Shown piece by piece: positions 34,901 to 47,462 of a stretch of DNA of 64,000 nt. Numbering within the stretch: position 1 is the first letter of the stretch; each line of letters begins with the position of its first letter. The notes under the pieces were generated by a model. That model did not search any database. It was given only the letters and a program-made list of their open reading frames with translations, and had not been told where the DNA came from. Made by a program: the position numbers and the translations under genes. Origin of the DNA: Taxillus chinensis (Eukaryota; Streptophyta; Magnoliopsida; Santalales; Loranthaceae). Location: positions 30,091,812 through 30,155,811 of the forward strand of contig CM042085.1 of assembly GCA_023512835.1 (NCBI GenBank), given 5' to 3'.

Positions 34901-37900
34901 TTACCATGTTTTACATTTATTATATTTACTATATCTTATATAAATGATGAGAATAGTCGCTTAAAATTTAATATCATGATTTTAAAGGACATAAATTTAA
35001 AAGAATTATTAAAAGAGTTATTGAGGAATATCTCCAAATAACTTCTTTAATATTGTGTTTTTAAATTTAATAGCTCCTTAAAATTTTAAAATTAATAAAA
35101 GTTACTTGAATGATAATTTAATGTGATAAATTATAAATCATGCAAAACATAATAATATATTTATTTTAATGATACAATAATGCTCTATTGCCTATTTTTT
35201 GTGTTTGAAATCATTTCATATAATCTAAACTATTTATTTTACTTATTTAATGGTTCTAATGTGATGATTTTTTTTTTCTGATTTTTCTATGATTTTAATT
35301 TTTTAAATTGAATATTATTTTATGGTTAAGGCTGCATCTCATCTGAGATGTAACGAGTTATCTACGACCGCGATGTCTACAACTGTAACACAACGACTCC
35401 TGTGACCATGACTTCAAACTATGACTGTAATGGCTAAAAAAATGAGAGAAATGTCCATGTAGCATCATAGTACAAACTAATGTCTATTCTTTCATTCAAT
35501 CATGCCATATTATTGAGGTGCATAAGTACATGATGATTCATCGATGATACAATTATTAGTTGAATATCATATAAATTCATTTGTAAAATGTTATTTAACA
35601 TTGTCTGAGAGTTTTAGCAGTGGTATCAAATCGAGTTTTTATAAAAGAGCAAAAAGTTGAAAATTTAACAAAAATTTCAATTTTAGATTTCATCACAAAA
35701 ATCTAAGTTGCATGAGAAGTCAGCCAAAAAAGTAATAAAATATCAAAAACTCAATAGATATAACTAGGCAAGGACTCCATATATTAAAATGCTGAAAAGC
35801 AAAGACTGTATGACCAACTCCTAAATCTAGTTGGATGGAAAGCAAGGACATAACTTCCCTAAATACTTGACTACAAGTTAGTTCTGTAATAGACTGAAAT
35901 TTAGGATGTATTTTCTTCAATACGTGGAGAGATGAATGCCCCAACTAATAATGAGCCTCCATAGCACTACTAGGACTTGAGTATGCCACTCGTTGAGGTG
36001 AACTCTTCATGCAATATTGACCTTTGTTCTTATATGCAGTACCAATCAACTTGTTCATCCTTAGTTCTTGGAAGATGCATTTAATTGGAGTGAAGGTCAT
36101 AGAGTAATATAACTCTTATTTTTTGGATTACGGATAAGGTTTGTAGGAAAAGGAACATATAAGATAGATAATAAGAGCATGTTTTGTGAAATTTGGGTGG
36201 ATCCAAATTTGCCTAAATGGCAGGTTGAACCATTGGCTATTTGGACAGGTGGTTGTGAGGCAGTGGCAAATACTTTTGTTAGCAATCATGTGGTTAGCAA
36301 TGCTTGAATCAACAATCCATAGTTGGATGTCATACTTGGGTGGGCTAAAGTGGCCTTTAGAGCCTGTGTCTAAGAAGTCATGTTGGTATGAGAGAAGCCT
36401 AGCTGTTCAAGTTGTTGAACAAGTGTAGCAACTTCATCTGAATCGGTGCATTTGCTAGATGATTGATCGACAATGGCTACCTGAGCACAAGGAGGGTGTT
36501 AAATCTTTTGGGTGCTTTTGGGTAGTCCCACTTCATGTGACCTCACTTCTTGCAATAACAATACTACACGTTCTTATTGCTGTTGGAATTAGAAGTGCTT
36601 TCAGATCCTTTGCCTCCTTTCACAACTCTTACTTTTGTAAGAGTTTGTCACCAATGCTAAGTTTTCAATAATTGGTGATGAATCAATCCTATTCTTCTGT
36701 TGTATATTTTTCCTTTCAAAGCGAATATTGTTCCCGGTTAGAGCTAGAAAGGTTAATAAGAATTTTTAGTTCCTGGGTTGATATTGATTGTGGAACCATG
36801 GTTCAATTTGAGTGAACTCTCTCTATAAAAAGTAAATTTTATGGAAACTGAAAAGCCAACCCAAATTTAACTATAATTTCTAGCCCTCTAGCCTTGAATT
36901 AAAATTTGGCTTTCATTAGAAACTAAGGGTATATTTGGTGTGTATCCTGTTTTATGTTTTCAAAAACTATTTTTGTGAATTGAATACATGTGTCTAGTTT
37001 GGCAATAGTTTTCATCTGTCATCTTCTTCTTCCCCTTCCCTGCCATTGTCTGTCATTGCAGGGACCAAACCCTCCCAAAGACAAGGAATAGATCCAAACC
37101 AGGAAACTAGCAACCATGAATCAGAAGTGGGTTGCTCTCTCTCTCTGGAGCTGTGGAGGGAGGGAGGGGTGCACAGGGTAAGGAGTGGGGAAGAGTCACG
37201 CACGATAGAGGCACAGGATAATCGGCCTCTGCCCACGGGATCAGTGGCAATACTTGAGTTGTGTGGTACTAGTAGGCTGCCACCTGGTAGGAGATGGGTT
37301 GATGCGTGGGTGTCACAGGGCGTCGATCTAGCTTGGAGATGGGAGGGGATGGGCAGCGGTGGGTATGGGCTGTCATTGGGTGTTGATCTGGAGATGATAT
37401 GGTTGTACTTTGTAGACGTCGAAGACAAGTGAGCAAACAGATGAAGCGAAATAGAAAACAGTTTTTGCAAAGTAAAACCAGCCCAAATGTGTTTTTATTT
37501 TATTGAATTTAAAAACAATTTGTTTTTGAATATCAAAAAAACAATAGCCAAGCAAAAAAAATATATCTATTTTATGCATTCAAATAAAAAAACTGTATTT
37601 GGAAACAGCAACCCAAACATCCCCGTAGGGTATATATTATTGTGGAAATATATTGTTGCTGCCTTGCTGGTGTAGAAAAAGAAACTGTATTTGAAAACAG
37701 CAACCCAAAAAAAATATATCTATATACGTTGTGGAAATATATTGTTGCTGGTGTAGAAAAAGAAAAATTTATATCAGATCAATATTGATATAAGTTATTT
37801 CAAATAACTTATTTCTTTTAATGATAAATTATTTCAAATATTTACTAAGTTAGGGTAACTAAGGTTGTGAGGAAAGATAAAGACTAACTGAAGAGTATCA

Positions 37901-40900
37901 TGAAAAATTAAGCATAACCTTAGGTGAGAATAAAATAAGGGTGTACAAGTGTATTCCAAATGGTTTTGGTGTGTTTGAAAGCTAGAGGTGGTCCAAATAA
38001 AAATTGTATGTGAGTGATGCGGATGAAAATAATTTTGGCTTGGAATGATTGATGTGGGATCATCTATATGAAAATAGTTTAGTAAGCAACCTTCTCAAGC
38101 TTTGTTGGTTGCGGGCATTGACTTGTATGTTTAAATCTGCATATACAGTGTAGAAGGCCCAGATGTGGAATATACTACAGACACCATTACATTAAAGTTA
38201 AAAACTCTTTTTTATTGTAGAAATTTACCGTATAATTTTTTAGCTTTGTTGCCACTTTCAACTGCTGCTTTTAAATTTGTTTTTCCTTATAGAATTGTTT
38301 TTTGTATATTCTTGTTTAGGTTCTTACTCAACTCTGTTCAATAACCCTTTATTTTTATATAAAAAAAATTATTAGGGCCACTGAGAAAGTGACATAAAGA
38401 ACACCCCCCCCCCCCCCCCCCCATAACAAGGAGATGAAAGCTCTCAACCATAGGAGAGACAGATACCTACATCTAATAATAAAGCTCACATCTCTCTTTT
38501 CACATGTTGGATGCCTTTCTTAGAGTTATCAAATACTCAGCGATTGCATTCCTTCTAAATTGCCACAAAAACCTCTAGAGGGACTAAATGCAATAGCAAC
38601 TCGGTTCGTCCCGAGCTCGTAGCCTACTCCACGTTTCAATTTAAGGCCCCTATGCTTCTCCTACTTACCCACTTAAGCTTGATCAAGTGAAAACAAAACT
38701 CTTCACATGTAGATGCACTGAAGGAGGTGGTCAATTTGTTCTTTGGCACACTTGCACAGTGGACACTGATTCACCATAGCTGTTTTATGGTTAGAACTTT
38801 GCCCTTTGAGGCCTCCTAGGCAAAGAAGGCTAATCGAGCGGCATTGCCCCTTAAAATGTGGCACCACCATCGGCCATCATATGCTAGCTCAAAGTTCCTC
38901 CCATTAGTGACTAAATAGTTCTTTATAAAACAAGGGCATGTTGGACAAGCCTTCGAAGTAACCGTATCCCTTTGATTCTGCTCCAGGGAGCTCTGGTTTT
39001 TAAAAAAGGGCAGCATATTTTATTAATATTGCAATGAGTATAGCCTGCATACTGCTTTATGAGCTTTCATTGTAGGCACTGTAAATATTCTTTATTACAA
39101 AAAATAACCAAAATAAGTAACTTTCTAAAGTTGTGAGCAGTGTTGCTATAAAATACTTGTTTTGATATCTTTGCCCTAAGGACAAAGTCAAATTCTTGAA
39201 CTATGTATGTTAGCCTTTCCTATGACTGTCATTTCAATTATGCTGATCTGACTAATTTGTGGTTCATGATTAAATTTATATCTCAATAACTTGTTTTCAA
39301 ACTTCTGTCAGATTGTCATGTGGTTGATTTTATGGTGGAAACCTGCCCCACTTATGATTATGCTTTCCAAGTTGTTCTTTTCAGGTTTTCCCTTCATTTC
39401 TTATGTGGTTGCTTATTTTAATGCGAAATGGTAAATTAACTTCTAACATGTTTTTATATATTGGCAGCTGTATCTTTGTTTGCAGCCTTTGGCTTTCTTC
39501 TCTATGGAGGAAGGTAACTTTTTTATTATTTAATTTTCAGTTAACTCATTTGATTCACATGTATACATGGTACAACTTTTACAGGTGCTTCATCTGTGAC
39601 AAATGGACACTCCACTCACAGAAAAAAAAGGAGGAACATACACATAAATATACTTAATGATGGCAATGATAAAATTCCTAGTTCAGGTGTCTTAAAGATA
39701 GACCTTCAACATTTGTATGAATGTATAATGTAAATAGTTCCTTGATTCGTCAAATCAGGCTTGTCTCTTTGGCATGCATAAATATATTTGGTTTTAGAAC
39801 TCAATAATAAGGTCATAGATATTTCTATAACCCATTTTCTTTACCATTTTAAACTGGTTCTATATAGGGTTAGCCACTATTATGAGACAATACAAAATGA
39901 TATTCATGGTTTCAAGAGATATGCAGCTATTATTGGAAAGCCAGTCCTTAAACGCTTTCAGCACTATGCACTTGGTGAAAGTGTTAATGCTATGGCGTTA
40001 AGCATGTGTACTGTAGTATATAATATTCAACTGTACTAGGTTGAAGGCAAAGATCATTGAAGGTTGTCAAATCAAATACATACTTCTAGAATAATTGTTG
40101 GAAACTCAAATGATGGATATGCAGGCATCATAACACAGTTATATATCTCCATGAATCTAGGAACTTTTATTTTTCACCCTTTGGATGGAGAAGGGAGGGA
40201 AGTGCAGTTGCCGAAGTTATTTGATGAGTGTACCACAGTGGATCTAATTATAAGAATCTCATTCACACATATTGCACGAAAAGTATGACATGTTATTTGG
40301 AGTTGTGAGGCATGGTAACTATTAGCACTCCTTTATAGATTTGGTGGACTGAGGTGAATAAAATGCATATAGATTGTAGATAGAAAGATATGTACTTTAG
40401 TAGATTTATGTTGTATTCTTATATTTGCTTCTTTCATAATGTGCCGAAGATTTTTATTTTTCCAATCTTTAACTTGTGACAGGCTCTTCCTAATGCTACA
40501 GCGGTTTCCTGTTGAATCAAAAGGGCGACGTAAGAAGTTACAAGAGGCATGTTTGAAAAAAAAAACTTGTAGTGTTTCTATTCGTATTTGATTTATTGTA
40601 TTTGTAGCTTCATACTCTGCCTTTTTGTTTTTGTTTTGGATTGTGTAGGTGGGCTATGTTACAACAATATGTTTTTCATGTTTCCTTGCAAGATGCGTTA
40701 TGGTGAGTCCACTTGTACCCCTTCATAATTTTTATCTGCCAATTCTGACATGGTGTTTTTAGTTTTTATTTTATCTATGCTAACAAGGTAGTAAAATAGT
40801 GACTATTTAGGTCAACACTTGTAAACTTTTAATGGTCCTCTTGCTTGTTTAAATGTTTGATACTCTGAAACCCTATACATATTTGACACTTCGTGAAACT

Positions 40901-42741
40901 GTTAATTTTGAATTATTATCTTTTAAAATCTATTAATCGACTTGTGATTCTTTTAACACTAAGTTTAAGGTTCATTAGTCCCTTGGCATAAGACCATTTG
41001 TGTGCACATGAAGAATTCAAGTTGTATATTTATGGAAAGTATTTGTAAAATGTTTAGTGGACCTGTAACTTTGTTGGCAATATACTTTTTTTTTAAATGT
41101 TTATACAGAGGTTATGTAACTCTAACTCATTGCATGTCTTTTTTGAGGTGCAATATATGTTTCCTTGACTTTAATATTATTGTGCTTGATTTGGCCTAAT
41201 GTTATGGCATGATTATTGAAGATGTTCATAAATTGCTTACATTGTTGGCTTTAATATGTTGACATTTGTCCTGGTATTCAGAAATGGGACCTTATACTCT
41301 AGCAGCATAGGGTTTTTCTATGTTGAACTTCATCACTATTTGTCTTTGTTGATTATATTGATGAAGTGTACGTTTTCTTGACATATAAAGTTTATTCATA
41401 TCATTGTTTGAAATGTCTTTAAGCGTTTGAACTGGATTGTATAAAGAATTGTAGGGTTGAGGTTGACCAAGCATGCCCTTTATTGATGCTTCCTCAACTT
41501 TAAGTAATGCGTTTCAAACACTTATGTGCATCTTAATTTGTAACATTAACATCCTTTATTAAAGTTATCTTTTTTGAGGAAACTTGAATTTCTTGTTAAC
41601 CATTTAATGCACCAGTTTAGTTTGATGCTTGTTATAAGACAAAATGTACATTCTATATTTGTCATTTCTTGCAGGCCTAAATTTCTTTTTTTAAACTACA
41701 TTATCATTGCTGTTTTTAAGCTTCTTATTAGGTAGTTTTATTTCCTAATCATTGTTTGGTTGGTTTTATAAAGCGTGGGTGAAGCACTTAAACTATTTTT
41801 GCTGCTTCCTGGTGTCCATTTTTATACTGATCCTACAAATTATTCTATTAATTTTAATTGTGATTGATTTCTCGTGTTCCAGATGTGTTTTAATGCCTTT
41901 GATAAGGCTGCGGACCTTGACGTTTTGGATCATCCATTTCTGAATTTAATATATTATCTGGTGAGCTGTGATTTATGTTTGTCTTGTAGTGTGGTGTAAG
42001 CAAGTAAATTATATGTGCCCTGCTTTTATGCGCAATTTTGGATCATGGGGGTTTACCAATGTCTGATTGAAATCTATATGATGGTTAGTGATTCCCGTTG
42101 CCTCAAATACCTGTTTGTGTGAATTACTTGAAACATCTTTCTAGTGCATGTCAGAGTGGTTGCCACATTTGCCATCATTATCAGTTTGTCCTTGCTCATT
42201 TTTTTTTTGGGTGGGAAGAGAAACATGTGCGCACACAGGAAGTCCCCTCATGTAGATCTGATTTAGAAGCTATTTGGTTAAGACCTGGATTATAAACTAT
42301 TTGATTCAACTGGTGCTATATCCCAGGGTGATGAGAGTTTGCCTCCCACTATGAATTGCACTTAGTTCTCATCAGCATTATGGGTCCGTGAGTGCATATT
42401 GTAGTTGGCTTGTTGCACTTTTATCAATTCGAACCCTCTCCCTAGGCTAGGCCACAAGGCCATCGCTCATTCAGGTTTCTTTTGCAATGACAGATGCATT
42501 TATTGTGCGCGTCATAGGAGCAATTGAGCATGCTTTGATGGCATTCTATTTGCATCCTGAACTGTGTATTTACTGGTGTTTGTGCGACGTTTATAAACAT
42601 AAATGTTGTGTTTGTGTTGTGTGATCGTTTTTCTTCTGTTTCTCACAGTTAGTGGAGATCCTGCCTTCCTCCCTAGTCCTATTCATCCTGAGGAAGTTGC
42701 CCCCAAAACGTGGCATCACACAGTATCACCCCATTCGTTGA
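30650..42741 (+). CDS. TOM1-like: TOM1/TOM3/THH1-family seven-pass membrane protein
   Basis: Eleven coding exons join without a frame break to 292 codons: 30650-30811, 31103-31193, 31307-31359, 31491-31583, 31669-31740, 39312-39384, 39468-39513, 40483-40546, 40649-40702, 41883-41960, 42649-42741 (TGA 42739-42741). Family hallmarks seen: [91 protein letters not shown] and the end [14 protein letters not shown]. The length fits the family (about 290). Known members are multi-pass tonoplast/endomembrane proteins found as Arabidopsis host factors that tobamovirus replication needs; their normal role is poorly known. The sequence feels closer to TOM3/THH1 than TOM1, which is not resolved here. All introns are GT-AG except intron 8 (GC-AG). 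Intron 5 is 7.6 kb. The start at 30650 is the first Met in frame near the conserved part; 30668 is an alternative. Confidence 0.93.
32810..33540. repeat. GCCTCG-rich bounded repeat, possible non-autonomous DNA element
   Basis: One edge has TTGAGGCGCTGCCTCGCTCG with tandem GCCTCGCTC and a GAGGC-GCT-GCCTC hairpin. The other edge (about 33488-33535) has GTGAGGTGCCGGACTCG and TTGAGGTGCTTGCCTCG. Between them is GATCGTCG-rich then AT-rich sequence. The edges are related, but no target duplication was found, so the class is not known. Confidence 0.35.
34216..35424. mobile_element. Candidate non-autonomous DNA transposon with inverted ends
   Basis: TCATAGTTTGAAGT at 34216-34229 is repeated exactly in reverse complement at 35411-35424. 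Looser similarity outside it (TTAG... on both sides) suggests slightly longer ends. The left part is rich in TCTCGG/GATCTC/CGTTGCC phrases, including a duplicated CGACTTGTTGGTCGTTGCCG (34430-34500); the rest is AT-rich. No transposase or clear target duplication is seen. Confidence 0.45.
36926..37625. mobile_element. Candidate hAT-like MITE
   Basis: Left edge GGGTATATTTGGTGTGTATC and right edge (reverse) GGGGATGTTTGGGTTGCTG are imperfect inverted repeats of a type common in plant hAT-related MITEs. The interior contains TTTTCAAAAACTATTTTT-like arms and a G-rich centre. No 8-bp target duplication was found, so the limits are approximate. Confidence 0.4.
37591..37770 (+). repeat. 92-bp tandem duplication
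   Basis: AACTGTATTTGGAAACAGCA (37591) recurs as AACTGTATTTGAAAACAGCA (37683), and GTGGAAATATATTGTTGCTG and TGGTGTAGAAAAAGAAA recur too. One copy overlaps the right end of the candidate MITE, so the duplication copied the element end. Confidence 0.7.
38404..38422 (+). repeat. Homopolymer of 19 C
   Basis: Uninterrupted poly-C after ACA, in intron 5. Such runs are rare in AT-rich plant DNA and prone to length error in sequencing. Confidence 0.9.
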
Positions 42742-44048
42742 TTGAGATTGCAGTATTGACGCATTTTAGGAGGGTTGCCTTATGAGGTTTGCTCTCCCCA
42801 CCCTATACAAACAAAAACATAGATGGAATGGCAAGAACATGCTCTGTTAGAAGTCTGGAGCTCAGTTGGTGACATTGGTGAGCTGGGATGTGTGTATTTG
42901 TTAAGGGGTGAGCTCTTGTAAGGATTGTTGTGTGTAGTAGTATGGCTATGTACCCTAGCAGAATGATGATGATGATTGTGATTTCTATTATTATTTTGTA
43001 TGCCTGTGTATTTTACATGTACGTACTTGTTTGCCGTGGTGTTTGTAATTTTTGTTGTAGTCCTCCCATTGAAAGGGGACGTAATTGAGAAACATAAACC
43101 AAAAAAAAACCGGAGAACGACTCTTAATTTGCAGCGTGTTTCCTGTATGGATTGTTACAATTTTTGTGCGACTACTACGCGATCTCTGCATCCAGGAAAA
43201 CATTATGGTAAGTCCTGTGGTTTTCTCATAGTAACAGGGCCCTAAATTTGTGTGGTGCTTCCTATCTTATCAGCTGCTGCAGAAACTAGATGTTCATGGA
43301 AGCATAATGGTAAGATTTTGAGATGCAACCAGAGATTCGGAAACTATAAAGCAGAAGTAAAAATAAAAATAAAAATTCCATGGATCGTAGATGAGCAGAA
43401 TAATGACATACATGGATGGCTGTGGCATTCTAACCGGGAAGGCTTACTCCATCTGGTTCTCGACATTGTTGATTTTGAGCATATATCTTTGAGTTGTTCT
43501 CCATCTCTCTCTCTCTCTCTCTCTCATCCGTTTGTGGTGATTCAATTTGGTGTATTAAAGGGAGGTGTCTGCTTAGGGTGGACTGGTTGTTGTAAGCAAG
43601 CGCATGCATTTTCAGCCTCTCTTGAGACCGGTAGTTTTGCATTGACCATTGAAGTTACATAGGAAACAGGTGAGTTTGGTTTTCTGTTTAAAGAAAATGA
43701 TTAATTGTATTAAATGTTCGGTAGTTGATTAATTCGGACACGCAACATAACATCGCATGAGCTGGCGAGGAGACTAGCAACTCCAATGCTCCCGAGCGCA
43801 TCTGAACTGAGCCATCCCAAGGGATGCTAAATTACGTGGGATGGGCTTTTCCGTCTTCAGGCCCACCATAAGTGGGTCAGTGAGTGTTTGAACACAATGC
43901 TGATGCGAATACGTGAGAGCTTTGCTAGGCTGCAGTCATTGGATCATAACTGGGGGATATGAAGTCCGCCTTTACAAATTGTCTAACATAAGGTAGTAGG
44001 TGTTGGAAAGGAATTGGGTAATATATGTTAATATGCGCGCGCGCGCAT

Positions 44049-44080
<32 letters not shown>

Positions 44081-44220
44081 TAAAAATACATTTATTTATA
44101 AAAACGCTATAGAATATTTTTTTCATATAGATGTATATGTATGCAAGCACATATTATATATACACACACCTCTATATATGGCATGCTTCCTTTCCTCCCT
44201 TGATCCAATGTGTGATTTGG
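42742..44220. other. 3' flank of the TOM1-like gene
   Basis: The first few hundred bases are presumably 3' UTR. A 136-codon frame (43252-43662) spans a CT run (43505-43526) and shows no family motif, so it is not called. A compound GC/CA/TA repeat lies at 44035-44080. No other gene is seen. Confidence 0.45.
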
Positions 44221-44224
44221 GCCC

Positions 44225-44420
44225 TAGTTCTAATACTGTAACAGCAAAGTCACTAGTAGCCCGATATTGTTTGATTTGGGCCTTGTCCGATTAGTTTTAT
44301 TTTTAGTAGGCCTCACTTGACAACTTCTATTTCTTACCCCCAAAACGTATCGTGCTAGAGAGGTATCTACGCCCTTCTTATGAAGCGCACTTCGTTCTCC
44401 CTTCAATTTAATGTGGGATA
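44225..44420 (-). mobile_element. TRIM-like fragment, minus strand
   Basis: A reversed PBS remnant (TTCTAATAC, near 44229) is followed by a subtype-b-like short LTR starting TGTAACAGC (44238), with CCCCAAAACG, AGAGAGGTATCTACGCCC and GCGCACTTCGTTCTCCC. It is diverged and lacks the second LTR. Confidence 0.65.
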
Positions 44421-44819
44421 TTACACACCAAAATCTAGTACTACATGCTCAAGTGTATGCATGTGCCATTGTAATGTACTAACTAACCACGTAACCATCA
44501 ACTATATAATTCAACGCAACTCAACCATGTATCATAACATGTAACAATAGGAAAATTATCTCTTAGATTAATCACAACTCATTAAATCATTACATCATCA
44601 TTAGAAATAACATAACATGTAACAACATTTAACACTAAGTAGTGTAGTCACCTAACTCACTCAGTCATACAATATCATCTTTGTGTTTACAGACCAATAA
44701 TATTATTACTTTATCTTTTGTCATGTCATAGCATGCCACCATGTCGTATCACAAGATATTATATTATTTTATAATAATATATTGAGGACCTTGATTATGA
44801 TTCAATAATAATCTAGAAA

Positions 44820-45690
44820 ATGATAAATGAATATCCAAACTCTAGCCCAAGCAATTCAAATAATTAATTGGAAAAACCAAAAATAAATATAAACATCTAA
44901 TAAGAGAGTTTATAATTATCATTAATCAATAATTTGAATGATTTGAATATGTCCAAATACAAGACCTATTTATAGGCAAGCTAGTAATTAGGAATTAGAA
45001 ACCTAATATAGTAAAAAAAACTAAAATAAAATACAAAAATACCCTAATATGAATTAAATAAAGAAAAGTAATAAAAAGAAAAGACTTTTAATAGACAAAG
45101 AAAAGTAAATATAAGAAGAGTCCCATTGGTAGAAGATGTCTTATGCAACATGATATGTGCACATAGAGATACAGGTATCGTACGTCACAGGAAGACACGG
45201 GTAGGTCACGAGCGCTGATTTGGGCAGGCTGGCACGGGCATTAGCATAAGATTTTCATCATTCTCCCACCCATTGAAACTTACCTTGTCCTCAAGGGAAA
45301 ATATGGGAAATTATTTTACATCCAAAGTACAATGCCCTATTAATCCCAGAAACTCATAATCCTTTACAAATTCCTCGACCTTCTTCTTTACGTAAACCTT
45401 CTACCTCACTAGTCAAAGTAATAGGCTGCTACAAAATAGAAATGTAGCAAATTTCAAATCTATCGTGAGCTCCTCTCATATATCCAGTTGGTTGCTCCTT
45501 GCATCAAAGGCACGCTCTGTTAGAATTCCCAAATAGCGTTAATGATTAACCACAACAAAAAACAGATTTTAAAAAAATTTAAATCCAACAAACAAACACC
45601 AGGATCTAAATATAAATCAATTAATCTAATTCATCGAAGAACGAAAAAGAAAAAACCAACCTGATAAATGGTGAAGCTAGAATTCTCTTA
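44820..45690 (-). mobile_element. 3' fragment of an LTR retrotransposon, minus strand
   Basis: In sense: an internal tail with CCCTTGAGGACAAGG (about 45299-45285), a purine tract GGGTGGGAGAA, then a short LTR of about 440 bp from TGATGAAAATC (45260) to TTCATTTATCA (44820), with a TATA box CTATAAATAGG near 44968. The GAGGACAAGG phrase before the purine tract is common at gypsy element ends. The right limit is approximate and no coding domain was recognised. Confidence 0.5.
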
Positions 45691-45699
45691 TTTTCCCTT

Positions 45700-45706
45700 T
45701 AAGAAC

Positions 45707-45738
<32 letters not shown>

Positions 45739-46400
45739 CTTATACATATAATAACTTACCATCTTATGGTTAGTGGCTTTATCACATTAATATTCAATCC
45801 CCAGCTCAGGCCTTAGCCTGTTAAAGCATAACTTCCCAATACACTAGCTCAAGGGTCTCAACCACCTATAATAACTATTACTCTATTCCCCAAGCTTAAG
45901 GACCTCAATTACCTGTCCAAATCAATCCTTCACCCTCAAGGTATCATATTGATCAAAAGGTCTCACAACTAACATCACAGATACAAGCATAGCCAAGTAT
46001 ATACATAAAATCCAAACACGACACAAGAAGTATCAACATGAACATATCAACATTTAAAATTCCATAACACATAGTTACCATATAGCATTTGGATTCCCCA
46101 CGGGAATCTCCATCAACTTAAACCAAATATGGCTCCAATAATACACATTTGCATAACTATGGTTGATAAGTTCAAACATGACATTAATACACAATATAAA
46201 TCATCATAACATAATTTCAATATCACTTTTACAATTTCAAACAACCCAAGTAGGGTTCAAACAATCAAAATAGGTTAAACGAAAAAAGTATGAAAATTGG
46301 TTAATGTTGGTTTTAAAAGGGCGCCATGGCCGTGTTTCATGCACCATGGTCGGAGCCCTACAAACACGATCAGCTTTGGGTGCACGGGGACAAGTTTTGT
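45700..46400. other. Non-coding, TA repeat
   Basis: A TA repeat at about 45708-45732, then sequence with CCCAAGCTTAAGGACCTCAATTA-like phrases that resemble decayed LTR material. Nothing firm can be assigned. Confidence 0.3.
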
Positions 46401-46997
46401 TGGTTTTTTGTTAATTTTAATGTTTTCAATGCGATTTTGATGATTGATGCTTAGGTAACCTTAGAGTAACCTTATATATTGATCATATTGATTCGGTTGT
46501 TGTTGGTTAAGCCATTTCTAGGCTTTGTTTGGATTGTTTGTATCTTATCTATGATGATTTTGAAAGTTATGGGTGTGATAGGTGGAATTGGTTACTCCTA
46601 ATAGTGTTTAACATTTAGCGTTTAGCTTGTATTGGTTATTTTTGGTGGATTGCATTAGGTTTTGTGATAAGCGGCACTGGTCCCCCTACTTATAATGTGA
46701 CCATTTTAGTTGCTCACATTGGCTACCATAAACTTGTTTGCATGTTTGCATGATGATGGCCATAGGCTGATCTGGTTGGTGACGTTGGAAGGGATTCCCA
46801 TTATTATTACACTTATTATTATATATTTGATTTACTATATATTTTGTGATAGTTTGTTTGGATAGGTAATCTAGGATACTATACTGGCAGATGTATACAC
46901 TTGACATGTATAAGGTTTGGCTGGATCATGTGAAGGTATGAAGGTGTAGGTTACCCTATGTTGTTTACTTCTTTTTCAAGTGTTGGCAGGGGCTAAC
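46400..46997 (+). mobile_element. Old LTR remnant, left part
   Basis: Diverged sequence that continues after the solo LTR at 49055-49380. The right part ends AATTAGGGACGTGACA, matching the GGGCGTGACA end of LTRs A and B. The left limit cannot be set. Confidence 0.45.
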
Positions 46998-47462
46998 TGT
47001 CACGCCCCGGATTTCCAACCCGAGGAAACCGGTACGTGACTCCCCTTTTACCCACACGGAGGGCAAAGGGGTTTAGGATGCAAACCCCGAATATAACATT
47101 TTAAACATTCACAACACATTCAAGAAAGCAATGTCCATAAAAGCAATCCACAATCCAAACCAGTCTTTATTACAACAAAATCCTCTTTTCAATCCATCCC
47201 CACTAGGGTTACATCAATTCCCATAAAAATAACATAAATGGAAGACAGTAAAGTAAATAAGGTCTTCCACCTTGGGGTCCCACCTAACGCCTGTATGTTC
47301 CTGAAAGAAAACACAACATAGAGGGAGGGGTGAACAACCACGACTCGGAGGGATCATGTCTCCCCAACCCATCCCATGCTCCTAGCGCTACATGAGGGTG
47401 TGTACGGGTGCGGTGTAGTGACAATAAGATATAAATAGGTTGTATTCCACAATCACACGGAA

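Larger units (their letters stand above)
31741..39311 (+). other. Giant intron 5 of the TOM1-like gene
   Basis: 7571 bp between GT at 31741 and AG at 39310-39311. All other introns are 0.1-1.2 kb. It holds a TTA repeat (31918-31947), a GCCTCG-rich block (32810-33540), an inverted-repeat-bounded block (34216-35424), a possible hAT-type MITE (36926-37625), a 92-bp tandem duplication and a 19-nt C run. No coding exon was recognised in it. Confidence 0.85.

Noticed and set aside
43252..43662. 136-codon frame downstream of the TOM1-like gene
   Set aside because: It runs through a CT microsatellite and shows no family motif; more likely 3' UTR or intergenic sequence.
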